Shown piece by piece: positions 37,218 through 45,108 of a stretch of 64,000 nt of DNA (its first letter is position 1; the number at the start of each line of letters is the position of its first letter). The notes below the pieces were generated by a model. That model was given only the letters and a program-made list of their open reading frames with translations, was not told the origin of the DNA and ran no database searches. A program made the position numbers and the translations under genes. Source of the DNA: Janthinobacterium sp. 67 (GTDB lineage: Bacteria > Pseudomonadota > Gammaproteobacteria > Burkholderiales > Burkholderiaceae_D). The stretch is from positions 248,001 to 312,000 of the forward strand of contig NZ_PGES01000001.1 of NCBI RefSeq assembly GCF_002797895.1. The letters run 5' to 3'.

Positions 37218-37730
37218 ATGATAAAACTTGAACAGAAATACACGGCCTTGCTCGGTGACGTGCAGCGCCGCGCGCTCGGCGCGGACACGCGGGCATCGAT
37301 CGGGCGCTTGCGCCTGTGCTTTGAAGTGCTGGGCCTGGCGTCCGCCATCGATGGCGATTGCGCCGCGCGCCTGGGCCGGCATGGCTTGTCTGAAGGTAAG
37401 TTTGTCTTGCTGTCCCTGTTGCGCGACATGCCCGACGGACTTTCTCCACACGCACTGGCCGAGCGGGCAGGCGTGACGCGCGGCACCATCACGGGCTTGC
37501 TCGACGGCCTGGAGCGCGACGGTTTCCTCGCGCGCCATCCTGACCAGTTCGACCGGCGCAAGCTGTTCGTGCGCCTGAGCGCCAAGGGAAAAGCCGCCGC
37601 TGCGACCCTGGTCGATGAGCACGCACAGTGGATCGCCAGCCTGTTTGCCGACTTCACGCCGGCAGAAATGCAGCTATTGAGTACGCTGCTGGAAAAAGCC
37701 TGGCGCAAGACGGACCGGGGTGCGCCATGA
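37218..37730 (+). CDS. MarR-family regulator
   Basis: 170 aa from ATG 37218. The winged helix is LAERAGVTRGTITGLLDGLE followed by the wing region DQFDRRKLFVRLSAKG, as in MarR. It probably represses itself through the palindrome overlapping its promoter. It overlaps the HEAT-repeat gene by 4 bp (ATGA), so both are controlled together; the ligand is unknown. Confidence 0.9.
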   Translation: MIKLEQKYTALLGDVQRRALGADTRASIGRLRLCFEVLGLASAIDGDCAARLGRHGLSEGKFVLLSLLRDMPDGLSPHALAERAGVTRGTITGLLDGLERDGFLARHPDQFDRRKLFVRLSAKGKAAAATLVDEHAQWIASLFADFTPAEMQLLSTLLEKAWRKTDRGAP

Positions 37731-38473
37731 GCCGCGGCGTCGCCGACATCGCGCCCGCGCGCCTGGCCCTGCTGAACGGGGGCAGCGTGGCCAGCGCCAC
37801 CCTGACGGAAGGGCTGGCCATCGATTTCGCCCAGCTGCTGGCCGCGGCCGTGCCCGGTATTGGTGCCGCCCGCCTGGACCGGATGCGCGCGCTGGCGGCA
37901 GACGGCATCACCAGGCGCATGGCGCTGGCGGCGCAATTGCTGCTCGATGCACAAGTTGACCTGGCTGTGCTGCAAGCCCACCCATCCGACACGGTACGGG
38001 GATGGACCTGCTTTGCCATCGCCGCCCAGGCTGGCTTGACCTTGCCGCAGCAGCTGGCCGCCATGCGGCCGCTGGCCGACGATGGCCACTTCGGCGTGCG
38101 CGAATGGGCCTGGCTGGCGCTGCGTCCCCATCTGGCGGCGCATCTTGACGAGGCAATCGCCTTGCTGGCGCCGTGGACGGCGGACCCGTCGGAAAGAGTG
38201 CGCCGCTTTGCCTGCGAAGCGCTGCGCCCGCGCGGCGTGTGGTGCGCGCATATCGCCCGCTTAAAGGGGCAGCCGCAGCTGGCCTTGCCCGTGCTGCAAG
38301 CCTTGCGCGCCGATCCGGCCGTCTACGTGCAGGATTCCGTGGCCAACTGGCTCAACGATGCGGCCAGGAGCGAGCCGGACTGGGTGCGCAGCCTGTGTGC
38401 GCAATGGCTGCAGGAAAGCCCTGCTGCTGCCACGCAGCGCATCTGCAAGCGCGCCCTGCGTTCGATTTCTTGA
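37727..38473 (+). CDS. HEAT-repeat protein related to DNA alkylation repair (AlkC/AlkD-like)
   Basis: 248 aa in a succession of short helical pairs. RRFACEALRPRGVWCAHIARL and the DPAVYVQDSVANWLNDAAR stretch match the conserved regions of the HEAT-like alkylpurine glycosylase family, in which the protein grips alkylated DNA without base flipping. Catalytic residues cannot be fixed by eye. Coupling to a MarR repressor suggests induction by a chemical stress. It is followed 17 bp later by an unknown gene with a strong ribosome site. Confidence 0.78.
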   Translation: MSRGVADIAPARLALLNGGSVASATLTEGLAIDFAQLLAAAVPGIGAARLDRMRALAADGITRRMALAAQLLLDAQVDLAVLQAHPSDTVRGWTCFAIAAQAGLTLPQQLAAMRPLADDGHFGVREWAWLALRPHLAAHLDEAIALLAPWTADPSERVRRFACEALRPRGVWCAHIARLKGQPQLALPVLQALRADPAVYVQDSVANWLNDAARSEPDWVRSLCAQWLQESPAAATQRICKRALRSIS

Positions 38474-38490
38474 TTTTTTGGAGGAAAACC

Positions 38491-38826
38491 ATGCATTATC
38501 TGTTGGAACTGTACAGTCCGAAACCGGCCTGGCTGGCCCTCGACGCCGCCGCGCGCCAGGCGTATTTCGACAGGGTCGGCGCCGGCATGGCGGCCCTGTC
38601 CGGCATGGGCGCCGAAGCGCTGGCCATGGGCGCCATCGATGGCGGCAAACTGCACGCGGCCGCCCGGCAATTCTATGCCGTCTGGCGCTTCCCGGACGAG
38701 GCGGCACTGGACGCCTTGCTGGCCGGCATCGCCGCCACGGGCTGGCACGATTATTTCGACACCATCAATGCGGCTGGCCCGGCCGTGGATTTCCCTGGCC
38801 ACCTGGCGCAATTGGCCACCGTTTAA
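38491..38826 (+). CDS. Unknown 111-residue protein (YCII/DUF6616-like)
   Basis: 111 aa from the ATG after GGAGG. MHYLLELYSPKPAWLALDAA at the start and the WHDYFDTINAAGP near the end suggest a small dimeric alpha/beta-barrel-like fold related to YCII or monooxygenase-type modules. Function unknown. It follows the HEAT-repeat gene closely and may be a third member of the MarR-controlled operon. Confidence 0.7.
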   Translation: MHYLLELYSPKPAWLALDAAARQAYFDRVGAGMAALSGMGAEALAMGAIDGGKLHAAARQFYAVWRFPDEAALDALLAGIAATGWHDYFDTINAAGPAVDFPGHLAQLATV

Positions 38827-38887
38827 GCGTACGGCGTTTTCCTTGCCGCTGCGGTAAAGTTGGCATTTTCATCCGATTACGACGTTG

Positions 38888-39478
38888 ATGCCACTCAAAC
38901 TGCTCTCCACCCTGTTGTTTGCCCTGGCGCCCATGCTGGCGTCGGCCGCTCCCGCCACCCCGCTAGCCCTCGTCGTCGCCGCCCGCAAGCAGGTGGGCGT
39001 GACCGTGCGGTACGACCCGCGCTACGAACGGCTCGCCTATCCGGGCGGCGACGTGCCGATGGAGCGGGGCGTGTGCACGGACGTGATCGTGCGCGCCTAC
39101 CGCCAGCTGGGGCAGGATTTGCAGGTGCTCGTGCATGAAGACATGCGCAAGGCGTGGCAGGTGTACCAGCAGCAGGGGCGCTGGCAAATGAAGGGACCGG
39201 ACCGCAATATCGACCACCGCCGCGTGCCGAACCTGGGCACGTATTTTGCCCGGCACGGCACCAGCTTGCCGCCAAGCAAGGAGGCGAACGCCTACCGCGC
39301 GGGCGACATCGTCACCTGGCGCCTGCCGGGCAACCTCACGCACATCGGCATCGTCAGCGACAAGCAGTCGTGGGGCGGCGTGCCGCTCATCATCCACAAC
39401 ATCGGCGAAGGCGCGCGCGAGGAAAATATTCTGTTCAGCTATACGATTACGGGGCACTACCGCTGGCAGCCCCGCTGA
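38888..39478 (+). CDS. DUF1287 (YijF-like) exported protein
   Basis: 196 aa from the ATG at 38888 (a TTG precedes it). Signal peptide MPLKLLSTLLFALAPMLASA. The body CTDVIVRAYRQLGQDLQVLV, HRRVPNLGTYF and THIGIVSDKQ contains a Cys and His arrangement as in NlpC/P60-like hydrolases, the DUF1287 family. A peptidoglycan or amide hydrolase role is inferred. The last 32 bp overlap the end of the MocR gene on the other strand. Confidence 0.85.
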   Translation: MPLKLLSTLLFALAPMLASAAPATPLALVVAARKQVGVTVRYDPRYERLAYPGGDVPMERGVCTDVIVRAYRQLGQDLQVLVHEDMRKAWQVYQQQGRWQMKGPDRNIDHRRVPNLGTYFARHGTSLPPSKEANAYRAGDIVTWRLPGNLTHIGIVSDKQSWGGVPLIIHNIGEGAREENILFSYTITGHYRWQPR

Positions 39479-40919
39479 CGGACACGGGCGCTATTTCCTG
39501 CAGGATCGCCAGCACCTTGGCCAGCGCCGTGTCGATATCGAGCTTGTCGATGGCGCCATAGCCGAGGAACAGGCCATCGTGGCGGGCGGGGCCGTGGTAA
39601 AAGCCGGACAGCGCATACAGGCTGATGTCGGCCAGGCGCGCACGGCGCTGCAATTCGACGACGTCGAGCGGCGCCCGGGCCAGGGCCGCCACGTGGAAGC
39701 CGGCGCTGGCCGGCACCAGGCGGAACCATGGCGCCAGCGGGCCGTTGAACCAGTGCAGCAAGCGCTCGCGCCGGCCCGCATAGATATCGTGGCAGCGGCG
39801 GATGTGGCGCAGCAAATGGCCGTCGGCGATGAACTTGGCCAGCGCATGCTGGCCCAGGCTGGCCGTATGGTAGTCGCTCAGGTATTTCACCGTCTGCACG
39901 GCGGCTACGATGGCTTGCGGCAACACCACATAGCCGAGCCGCAGTTCCGGCAGCATGATCTTGGAAAAGCTGCCCACGTGGGCGACGACGCCGTAGCGGT
40001 CCATGCTTTGCAGGGAATCTTCCGGCCGGCCTTCGTAGCGGAAAGCGCTGTCGTAATCGTCCTCGATGACGATGGCGCCTAGCTGTTGCGCCCGTTCCAA
40101 CAAGGCATGGCGGCGCGCCATGCTCATCGGCATGCCCAGTGGAAATTGATGCGCGGGCGTGACGTAGATCAGCCGTGTGCCATCCGGGATTTGCCCGACG
40201 ATGAGGCCATCCTCGTCCACTTCGATGCCCACCACGTGCGCGCCCTGGCTGGCGAACACGGCGCGCGCCACCGGGTAGCCGGGTTCCTCCACGACTACCG
40301 TGTCGCCCGGTTCCAGCAGGGTCTGCGCCAGCAGGTGCAAGGCTTGCTGCGCGCCGCTGGTGACGAGCACCTGTTCCTCGGTGCAATGGATGCCGCGGCT
40401 GAAGGCGGCATGGCCGGCGATCGCCGCGCGCAGCGAGGGCAAGCCTTCCACGGGGCCATAACGGCCGCGCGCCTGGCCACCCTGGCGCAGCGCGTGCAGC
40501 ATGCAGGCGCGCCATTCATCTTGCGGGAAGTGCGCGGGCGTGGCGCGTCCGCCGATGAAGGCGTAGCGCGCCGGCGTTTCCTGGCTGGCGCGGCGCAAGG
40601 GCGTGGACGTCGCTTCCCAGCGGGCGATGCGCTGCGCGCTGGCCAGCGGCGTGCTGGCGTGGCGGCGCTGCGGCGAGGCGTGCGGCGTCTGCACGAAGCT
40701 GCCCACGCCCACTTTGCCGACCAGCAGCTTTTCATAACCGAGCTTGTCATATACGTCGGACACCGTCTTGCGCGACAGGCCCAGCTGGCTGGCCAGCAGG
40801 CGCGAGGGCGGCAATTGCTGGCCGTCCGCCAGCCGGCCCGAGCGGATGGCTTCGCTGAGCTGGCGGTACAACTGGCCGCCCAGGTCGCGCGTGCCGTCGA
40901 TCAGGATGTGTAATTCCAT
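39447..40919 (-). CDS. MocR/PdxR-type regulator (GntR HTH plus aminotransferase)
   Basis: 490 aa. The N-terminal winged helix (LYRQLSEAIRSGRLADGQQL and the LSRKTVSDVYDKL helix) is joined to a fold-type I aminotransferase domain with EDDYDSAFRYEG and SFSKIMLPELRLGYV, whose Lys would bind PLP. PdxR-type proteins sense PLP and regulate pyridoxal synthesis or transporters. It is divergent (105 bp) from the AhpD-like gene, a possible target. Confidence 0.9.
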   Translation of the reverse strand: MELHILIDGTRDLGGQLYRQLSEAIRSGRLADGQQLPPSRLLASQLGLSRKTVSDVYDKLGYEKLLVGKVGVGSFVQTPHASPQRRHASTPLASAQRIARWEATSTPLRRASQETPARYAFIGGRATPAHFPQDEWRACMLHALRQGGQARGRYGPVEGLPSLRAAIAGHAAFSRGIHCTEEQVLVTSGAQQALHLLAQTLLEPGDTVVVEEPGYPVARAVFASQGAHVVGIEVDEDGLIVGQIPDGTRLIYVTPAHQFPLGMPMSMARRHALLERAQQLGAIVIEDDYDSAFRYEGRPEDSLQSMDRYGVVAHVGSFSKIMLPELRLGYVVLPQAIVAAVQTVKYLSDYHTASLGQHALAKFIADGHLLRHIRRCHDIYAGRRERLLHWFNGPLAPWFRLVPASAGFHVAALARAPLDVVELQRRARLADISLYALSGFYHGPARHDGLFLGYGAIDKLDIDTALAKVLAILQEIAPVSVSGAASGSAP

Positions 40920-41024
40920 GGTGTGTCTGCTGGTGGTCTGCTGTTTTTCGGGAAGATTGGCCTGCCGCGCGCTCTTCTTGCGCTTCTACAATGGTGCATC
41001 TCTACTTTATCAAGGAATGCCATC

Positions 41025-41465
41025 ATGACACAGCAACGACTCGATTTTGTGCAAGCCTCGCCCGACGCCATCAAGGCCATGTATGCGCTGGAAGCGGCCA
41101 TTGCCAAGCTGGGCGTGGAACACTCGCTGCTTGAACTGATCCGCCTGCGCGCCTCGCAAATCAATGGCTGCGCCTTTTGCGTGGACATGCACACGAGCGA
41201 CGCGCGCAAGGCCGGCGAAACGGAGCGTCGCCTGTATGCCGTCTCCGTCTGGCGCGAAACGCCGTTCTTCACGCCACGCGAGCGGGCCGTGCTGGCCTGG
41301 ACGGAAGCGCTGACCCTGCTGCCGCAGAATCACGCGTCCGATGAAGACTATGCGGCGCTGGCGGAGCAATTGACGCCGGCGGAGATGGTCAACGTGACCC
41401 TGGCCATCGGTTCCATCAATACCTGGAACCGCCTGGCCGTGGGCTTTCGCAAGATGCCTGAATAA
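41025..41465 (+). CDS. Carboxymuconolactone decarboxylase/AhpD-like protein
   Basis: 146 aa from the ATG after AAGGA. The core LELIRLRASQINGCAFCVDM has the CxxC of the AhpD-like active site, followed by the His of the MHTSDARK segment. Such proteins are alkylhydroperoxidase-like antioxidants, usually homo-oligomers. It is divergent from the MocR gene, an arrangement common for MocR targets. Confidence 0.9.
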   Translation: MTQQRLDFVQASPDAIKAMYALEAAIAKLGVEHSLLELIRLRASQINGCAFCVDMHTSDARKAGETERRLYAVSVWRETPFFTPRERAVLAWTEALTLLPQNHASDEDYAALAEQLTPAEMVNVTLAIGSINTWNRLAVGFRKMPE

Positions 41466-41545
41466 ATCCTGTGTTCGTTCGCGAACAGACGGCTGGCTGA
41501 CCCCTGCGTAGGCTGAACGGACGATTGATCAGCCAGGGAGCAGCC

Positions 41546-41860
41546 ATGCAAGTAGCTATCGGGGAAGGCGCCGACAAGACGCCGGCACAGCAGGAAGAAG
41601 CGCACGAAGAAGCGCGCCGCGAATTCATCGCCGAACTGTGGCGGCGCTTCGAAGCCTTGCAGGAGTGGGCCGTCAGCCACTGGCCCGACCAGCAGCACCC
41701 CCTCAGTTCCGCCGACTTCGTCGAGGCGCGCAAGGAGATATTGAGCTTGCGGTCGCCGGCCGGTTCCCTGAATCAGCCGGCTACGCGCGATGCGGCAGAG
41801 CCAGCCCCGGAGCAGGGCGGGGCGCAGTACTTGGATGTGACGCCAGCGCCGTGGCCGTAG
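41546..41860 (+). CDS. Small unknown Glu-rich protein; C-terminus recently duplicated
   Basis: 104 aa from the ATG 7 bp after AGGGAG. The first half is Glu/Arg/Ala-rich and helical, with WRRFEALQEWAVSHW in the middle; the last third (LSLRSPAGSLNQP to DVTPAPWP) is Pro-rich. The stop TAG is the first TAG of the REP-like element. This C-terminal part plus the element occurs again immediately downstream. No family recognised. Confidence 0.7.
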   Translation: MQVAIGEGADKTPAQQEEAHEEARREFIAELWRRFEALQEWAVSHWPDQQHPLSSADFVEARKEILSLRSPAGSLNQPATRDAAEPAPEQGGAQYLDVTPAPWP

Positions 41861-41944
41861 GTCGGATTAGCGCTTGCGCATAATCCGACGTCACCCGCCA
41901 ACAATGTTGTCGGATTACGGCCCTCCGGGCCTAATCCGACCTAC
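41857..41944. repeat. REP-like double palindrome, copy 3
   Basis: Same structure as at 5805: outer arms GTAGGTCGGATTAG and CTAATCCGACCTAC, centre CCAACAATGTTGTCGG. It supplies the stop TAG (41858-41860) of the small gene. Confidence 0.9.
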
Positions 41945-41954
41945 GCGTTGCTCT

Positions 41955-42067
41955 TTGAGCTTGCGGTCGCCGGCCGGTTCCCTGAATCAGCCGTCCCGGC
42001 AAGATGAAGCGGAACCGGAGCAGGGCGGGGCGCAGTACTTGGATGTGACGCCAGCGCCGTGGCCGTA
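41955..42067 (+). pseudogene. Duplicated C-terminal fragment of the small Glu-rich gene
   Basis: Encodes the same LSLRSPAGSLNQP ... QYLDVTPAPWP end as 41741-41860, with substitutions and two codons fewer, but without the N-terminal half. A frame can be extended upstream through the REP-like element, but that is not a credible protein. A leftover of the tandem duplication. Confidence 0.75.
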
Positions 42068-42152
42068 GGTCGGATTAGCGCTTGCGCGTAATCCGACGTC
42101 ACCCGCCAACAATGTTGTCGGATTACGGCCCTCCGGGCCTAATCCGACCTAC
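42065..42152. repeat. REP-like double palindrome, copy 4
   Basis: Differs from copy 3 by one base in the loop of the first half. It provides the stop codon (complement of CTA at 42149-42151) of the MFS gene transcribed from the opposite strand. Confidence 0.9.
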
Positions 42153-43324
42153 GCGTTGCTCTTCCCTTGAGCAAACACCCAGCAAACCAAACTCACCAGC
42201 AACCCCGCCATCACGCCATACGCCAGGTTCAAGGCGCTGTCGAACAGCAGCGGCGCCACCAGGCCCGAGACGAGGGCGAACAGCAGCATCTGGATGAACG
42301 ATTGCATCGACGACGCCAGGCCGCTGTTGTTGGGGAAGTGGTTCAAGGCCATCAGGGTCATCGGCGGCATGGCGATCGACAGGGCGAACGAGTAGAAGAA
42401 CAGCGGCAGCACGGCCCATGGCACTTCGGCGGCAAAAACATAGTTGTACCCGATGTTGGCGGCGGCGGCCACCAGCATGAGGATGAAGCCGGCCCAGATC
42501 ATCTGGTGCTGGCTGTAGCGGTGGGCGATTTTCGCCGACAGGGCCGAACCGAACACCATGCCGCTGATCAGGGGAATGAACAGCCACGCGAATGCCGTTT
42601 CCGGCAGGTGCAGGATGTTGATGATGAAGTAGGCGGCCGAACCGATGTACAGGGCGAAGCCGCCAAAGGCGGCGCCGATGGCCGTCGACAGCAGCAGAAA
42701 CTGGCGGTGGCACAGCACCTTCCAGTAATTGACGGCGATGTCGCCCAGGTGGAAGGCGTGGCGCTGCTCCTTCGGCAGGCTTTCCGGCAAGGCGCGCCAG
42801 ACGACGACGAACATCAGCACGCCGAAGGCCGTGAGGAACCAGAAGATCCAGCGCCAGCCCAGGCTTACCTGCAGCCAGCCGCCCAGCACGGGCGCAATCG
42901 CCGGCGCCAGCGCGAACACCATCATGATGTGCGAGAGGATTTTCTGCGCGGCGGCGCCCGAATAACGGTCTTGCACGATGGCGCGGCCGATCACGGAACC
43001 GGCGCCCGCCGACAGTCCCTGCAGCACGCGCCAGGCCAGCAGCCAGCCCAGCGACGGCGCCAGCGCGGCGCCCACGGAGGCGATCACGTACAGCGCCAGC
43101 GAAACGAGGATGACGGGACGGCGACCGAACGAGTCGGACAGGGTGCCGTAGAACAGCATCATGAAGGCGAACGTGAACAGGAAAAAGCTCAGGGTTTGCT
43201 GCACCAGCAGGGGGCTGGCATTGAAATCGTGCACGATGGCGGGGAACGACGGCAGATAGGTGTCAATTGCAAGCGGTCCGACCATCGCCAGGCCCGCCAA
43301 GATCCAGGTTAATAATTTAGTCAT
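42149..43324 (-). CDS. Bcr/CflA-type multidrug MFS transporter
   Basis: 391 aa, 12 membrane segments. IDTYLPSFPAIVHDFNAS near the N-terminus and GTLSDSFGRRPVILVSLALY (motif A) are typical of the Bcr/CflA family of drug/H+ antiporters. The final codons and stop are inside the REP-like element. It is divergent from the serine acetyltransferase gene, with a 187-bp region between them. Confidence 0.9.
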   Translation of the reverse strand: MTKLLTWILAGLAMVGPLAIDTYLPSFPAIVHDFNASPLLVQQTLSFFLFTFAFMMLFYGTLSDSFGRRPVILVSLALYVIASVGAALAPSLGWLLAWRVLQGLSAGAGSVIGRAIVQDRYSGAAAQKILSHIMMVFALAPAIAPVLGGWLQVSLGWRWIFWFLTAFGVLMFVVVWRALPESLPKEQRHAFHLGDIAVNYWKVLCHRQFLLLSTAIGAAFGGFALYIGSAAYFIINILHLPETAFAWLFIPLISGMVFGSALSAKIAHRYSQHQMIWAGFILMLVAAAANIGYNYVFAAEVPWAVLPLFFYSFALSIAMPPMTLMALNHFPNNSGLASSMQSFIQMLLFALVSGLVAPLLFDSALNLAYGVMAGLLVSLVCWVFAQGKSNA

Positions 43325-43403
43325 GTTGAACAGTGTTTTTGTTAGTCCGTCATTTTACGCTAGTGGCAACGATCGGGCTTGATCGCATGCCGCCGCGAGA
43401 TCG

Positions 43404-43422
43404 ATATGCGTTTTTCGCATAT
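43404..43422. promoter_or_regulatory. LysR-type inverted repeat upstream of epsC
   Basis: ATATGCG-TTTTT-CGCATAT, 7-bp perfect arms with a T-N11-A core as in LysR-type sites, 89 bp upstream of the serine acetyltransferase start. Matching half sites occur at 53038 and 53108 in the organosulfur divergent region, so a sulfur regulator such as CysB is a candidate. Confidence 0.55.
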
Positions 43423-43511
43423 GGAATCTTGGAATTCTTCTTTTGAATCGCGGTGCCTGGCCGCTAAGCTGGGGCGACCCGGCCTGTTTGCCGTTTTTTG
43501 GAAGATACGCC

Positions 43512-44465
43512 ATGCACAGCATTTATCCCGCGGCGCCCGCCGACGACACGGCCCACTGGAACCTGGGGCCCGTGATCCAGGCCTTGCGCAGCTCGCGCGA
43601 AGACAAGCACAAGATCCGCCATAACGGCAGGGTACGCGAACTGCCGTCGCGCGAAGCGCTCACCACCATCGTCAACGGCCTGTCGGCGGCCCTGTTCCCC
43701 ACGCATTACGGGCGGCCCAACCTGACCGATGAAAGCATCGATTACTTTGTCGGCGACACCCTCAACACGACCCTGAACCGCCTCAGCGAACAGGTGCGGC
43801 GCGGCCTGCTGTTCTCGGCTCCGGCTCACGCCGTTCCGGCCGGTGATGAAGAGGGCGGCACGAATGACGATGCGGCCCTGGCGCAGCAGGCGCGCGACAT
43901 CACGCGCGCGTTTGCCGCCAGCCTGCCCGATATCCGCGCCTTGCTCGTGTCGGACGTGCAGGCCGCCTATGCGGGCGACCCGGCCGCCACGTCGGTGGCC
44001 GAGATCATGCTGTGCTATCCGGGCACCATCGCCATCCTGTACCACCGCCTGGCGCATCAGTTGCACGCGCTGGGTGCGCCGTTCCTCGCGCGCCTGATCG
44101 CCGACATCGCGCATACCCTGACGGGCATCGACATCCACCCGGGCGCGCACATCGGCGCCTCCTTCTTCATCGACCATGGCACGGGCGTCGTGATCGGCGA
44201 GACGGCCATCATCGGCCAGCGGGTGCGCCTGTACCAGGCCGTGACATTGGGCGCCAAGCGCTTCCCGGCCGACGCAAGCGGCGCGCTGATCAAGGGCACG
44301 CCGCGCCATCCCATCGTCGAGGACGACGTGGTCATTTACGCGGGCGCGACTGTGCTCGGGCGCATCACCATCGGCGCGGGATCGACCATCGGGGGGAATG
44401 TGTGGCTGACGCAGAGCGTGCCGGCGAACAGCAATGTTTCGCAGGCGCAGATGCGCAATGATTGA
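43512..44465 (+). CDS. epsC: Serine O-acetyltransferase, EpsC/SrpH type
   Basis: 317 aa. N-terminal helical domain, then the left-handed beta-helix hexapeptide repeats (IDIHPGAHIGASFFIDHGTG and GVVIGETAIIG) with the catalytic His-Asp pair. Longer than CysE with the N-terminal extension of EpsC. It makes O-acetylserine, the precursor of cysteine. The upstream inverted repeat suggests sulfur-dependent control. Confidence 0.92.
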   Translation: MHSIYPAAPADDTAHWNLGPVIQALRSSREDKHKIRHNGRVRELPSREALTTIVNGLSAALFPTHYGRPNLTDESIDYFVGDTLNTTLNRLSEQVRRGLLFSAPAHAVPAGDEEGGTNDDAALAQQARDITRAFAASLPDIRALLVSDVQAAYAGDPAATSVAEIMLCYPGTIAILYHRLAHQLHALGAPFLARLIADIAHTLTGIDIHPGAHIGASFFIDHGTGVVIGETAIIGQRVRLYQAVTLGAKRFPADASGALIKGTPRHPIVEDDVVIYAGATVLGRITIGAGSTIGGNVWLTQSVPANSNVSQAQMRND

Positions 44466-44510
44466 AGAGTGAAATAAAGTAGGTGCTTTAGCCAAACCCC
44501 AGAGCTAGGG

Positions 44511-44541
44511 CCGGGGTCGTACCCTGAGGGTACGACCCCGG
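44511..44541. repeat. 31-bp perfect palindrome (GGGGTCGNACCCT family)
   Basis: Arms CCGGGGTCGTACCCT (44511-44525) and AGGGTACGACCCCGG (44527-44541) are exact complements around a single G. It lies between two convergent genes (epsC and the META gene). Same family as 2746-2772; both are followed by ACTTG on the right. Confidence 0.85.
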
Positions 44542-44556
44542 TACTTGCGGTCGGGT

Positions 44557-45036
44557 TTACTTCACCGTCAGGACTTCATACCGCGCCACGGGCACGCCAT
44601 CCTTCAGCAGCAGCAATTCCTGGTCCGCGTAGCGGTAGCCGTTGACTTCGCCCAGGGTGGCCAGCAGCAGGCGCTCGAGGTCCATGTCCTGCGGCTGGCA
44701 CATCATCATGGTGCCGGCCATCTGCCCAAAGCTCAAGGTGCTGACGCCATCGCTGGTGTAGCCGCCCATCATCTGGTTGCAGCCGCTGTGGCCGCTGGCG
44801 CGGCCTTCGGCCAGCAGCAGGGTCACTTCGCGCTGCTCGGGCGCCTTGCGCACCACTTGCTTGCCCTTCAATTCCTTCAGCTTCCACTGCGTGCCCGTCA
44901 GCTTCGGCGCCGGCTTGGCGGGCGAGGTGGCACCCGGCGCGGCGGCGGCAGCGTCGCTGCGCACGGGTGTTTGCGCGCAGCCGGCCGTGATGGCGACGAT
45001 GGCGGCGAGAGGAATCAGTCTGGCGAGTGTGAACAT
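44557..45036 (-). CDS. META/HslJ-domain lipoprotein 1
   Basis: 159 aa. Lipobox VAITAGC at residues 14-20, Ala/Pro linker, then the META domain LTGTQWKLKELKGK with GHSGCNQMMGGY. HslJ-like proteins are involved in stress or novobiocin tolerance; mechanism unknown. A paralogue is at 58423. Confidence 0.85.
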   Translation of the reverse strand: MFTLARLIPLAAIVAITAGCAQTPVRSDAAAAAPGATSPAKPAPKLTGTQWKLKELKGKQVVRKAPEQREVTLLLAEGRASGHSGCNQMMGGYTSDGVSTLSFGQMAGTMMMCQPQDMDLERLLLATLGEVNGYRYADQELLLLKDGVPVARYEVLTVK

Positions 45037-45108
45037 GGCAATCCTTCTTTAATTGAATGGCACCAGCGTAGCAGATCGGTGCCGCGTCAGCGTGCACGCT
45101 TGACAAGC

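Larger units (their letters stand above)
41741..42162. repeat. Tandem duplication of a gene 3' end plus REP-like element
   Basis: Unit 1 (41741-41954) and unit 2 (41955-42162) are near-identical, differing by a few substitutions and a 6-bp indel near 41785. Each contains the last third of the small gene and a REP-like element (41857-41944, 42065-42152). The second gene fragment lacks a start of its own. The event is recent enough to keep long exact stretches. Confidence 0.9.

Noticed and set aside
41857..42152. CRISPR-like direct repeats
   Set aside because: Two copies only, 208 bp apart, internally palindromic and also found elsewhere as single copies: REP-like elements in a tandem duplication, not an array.
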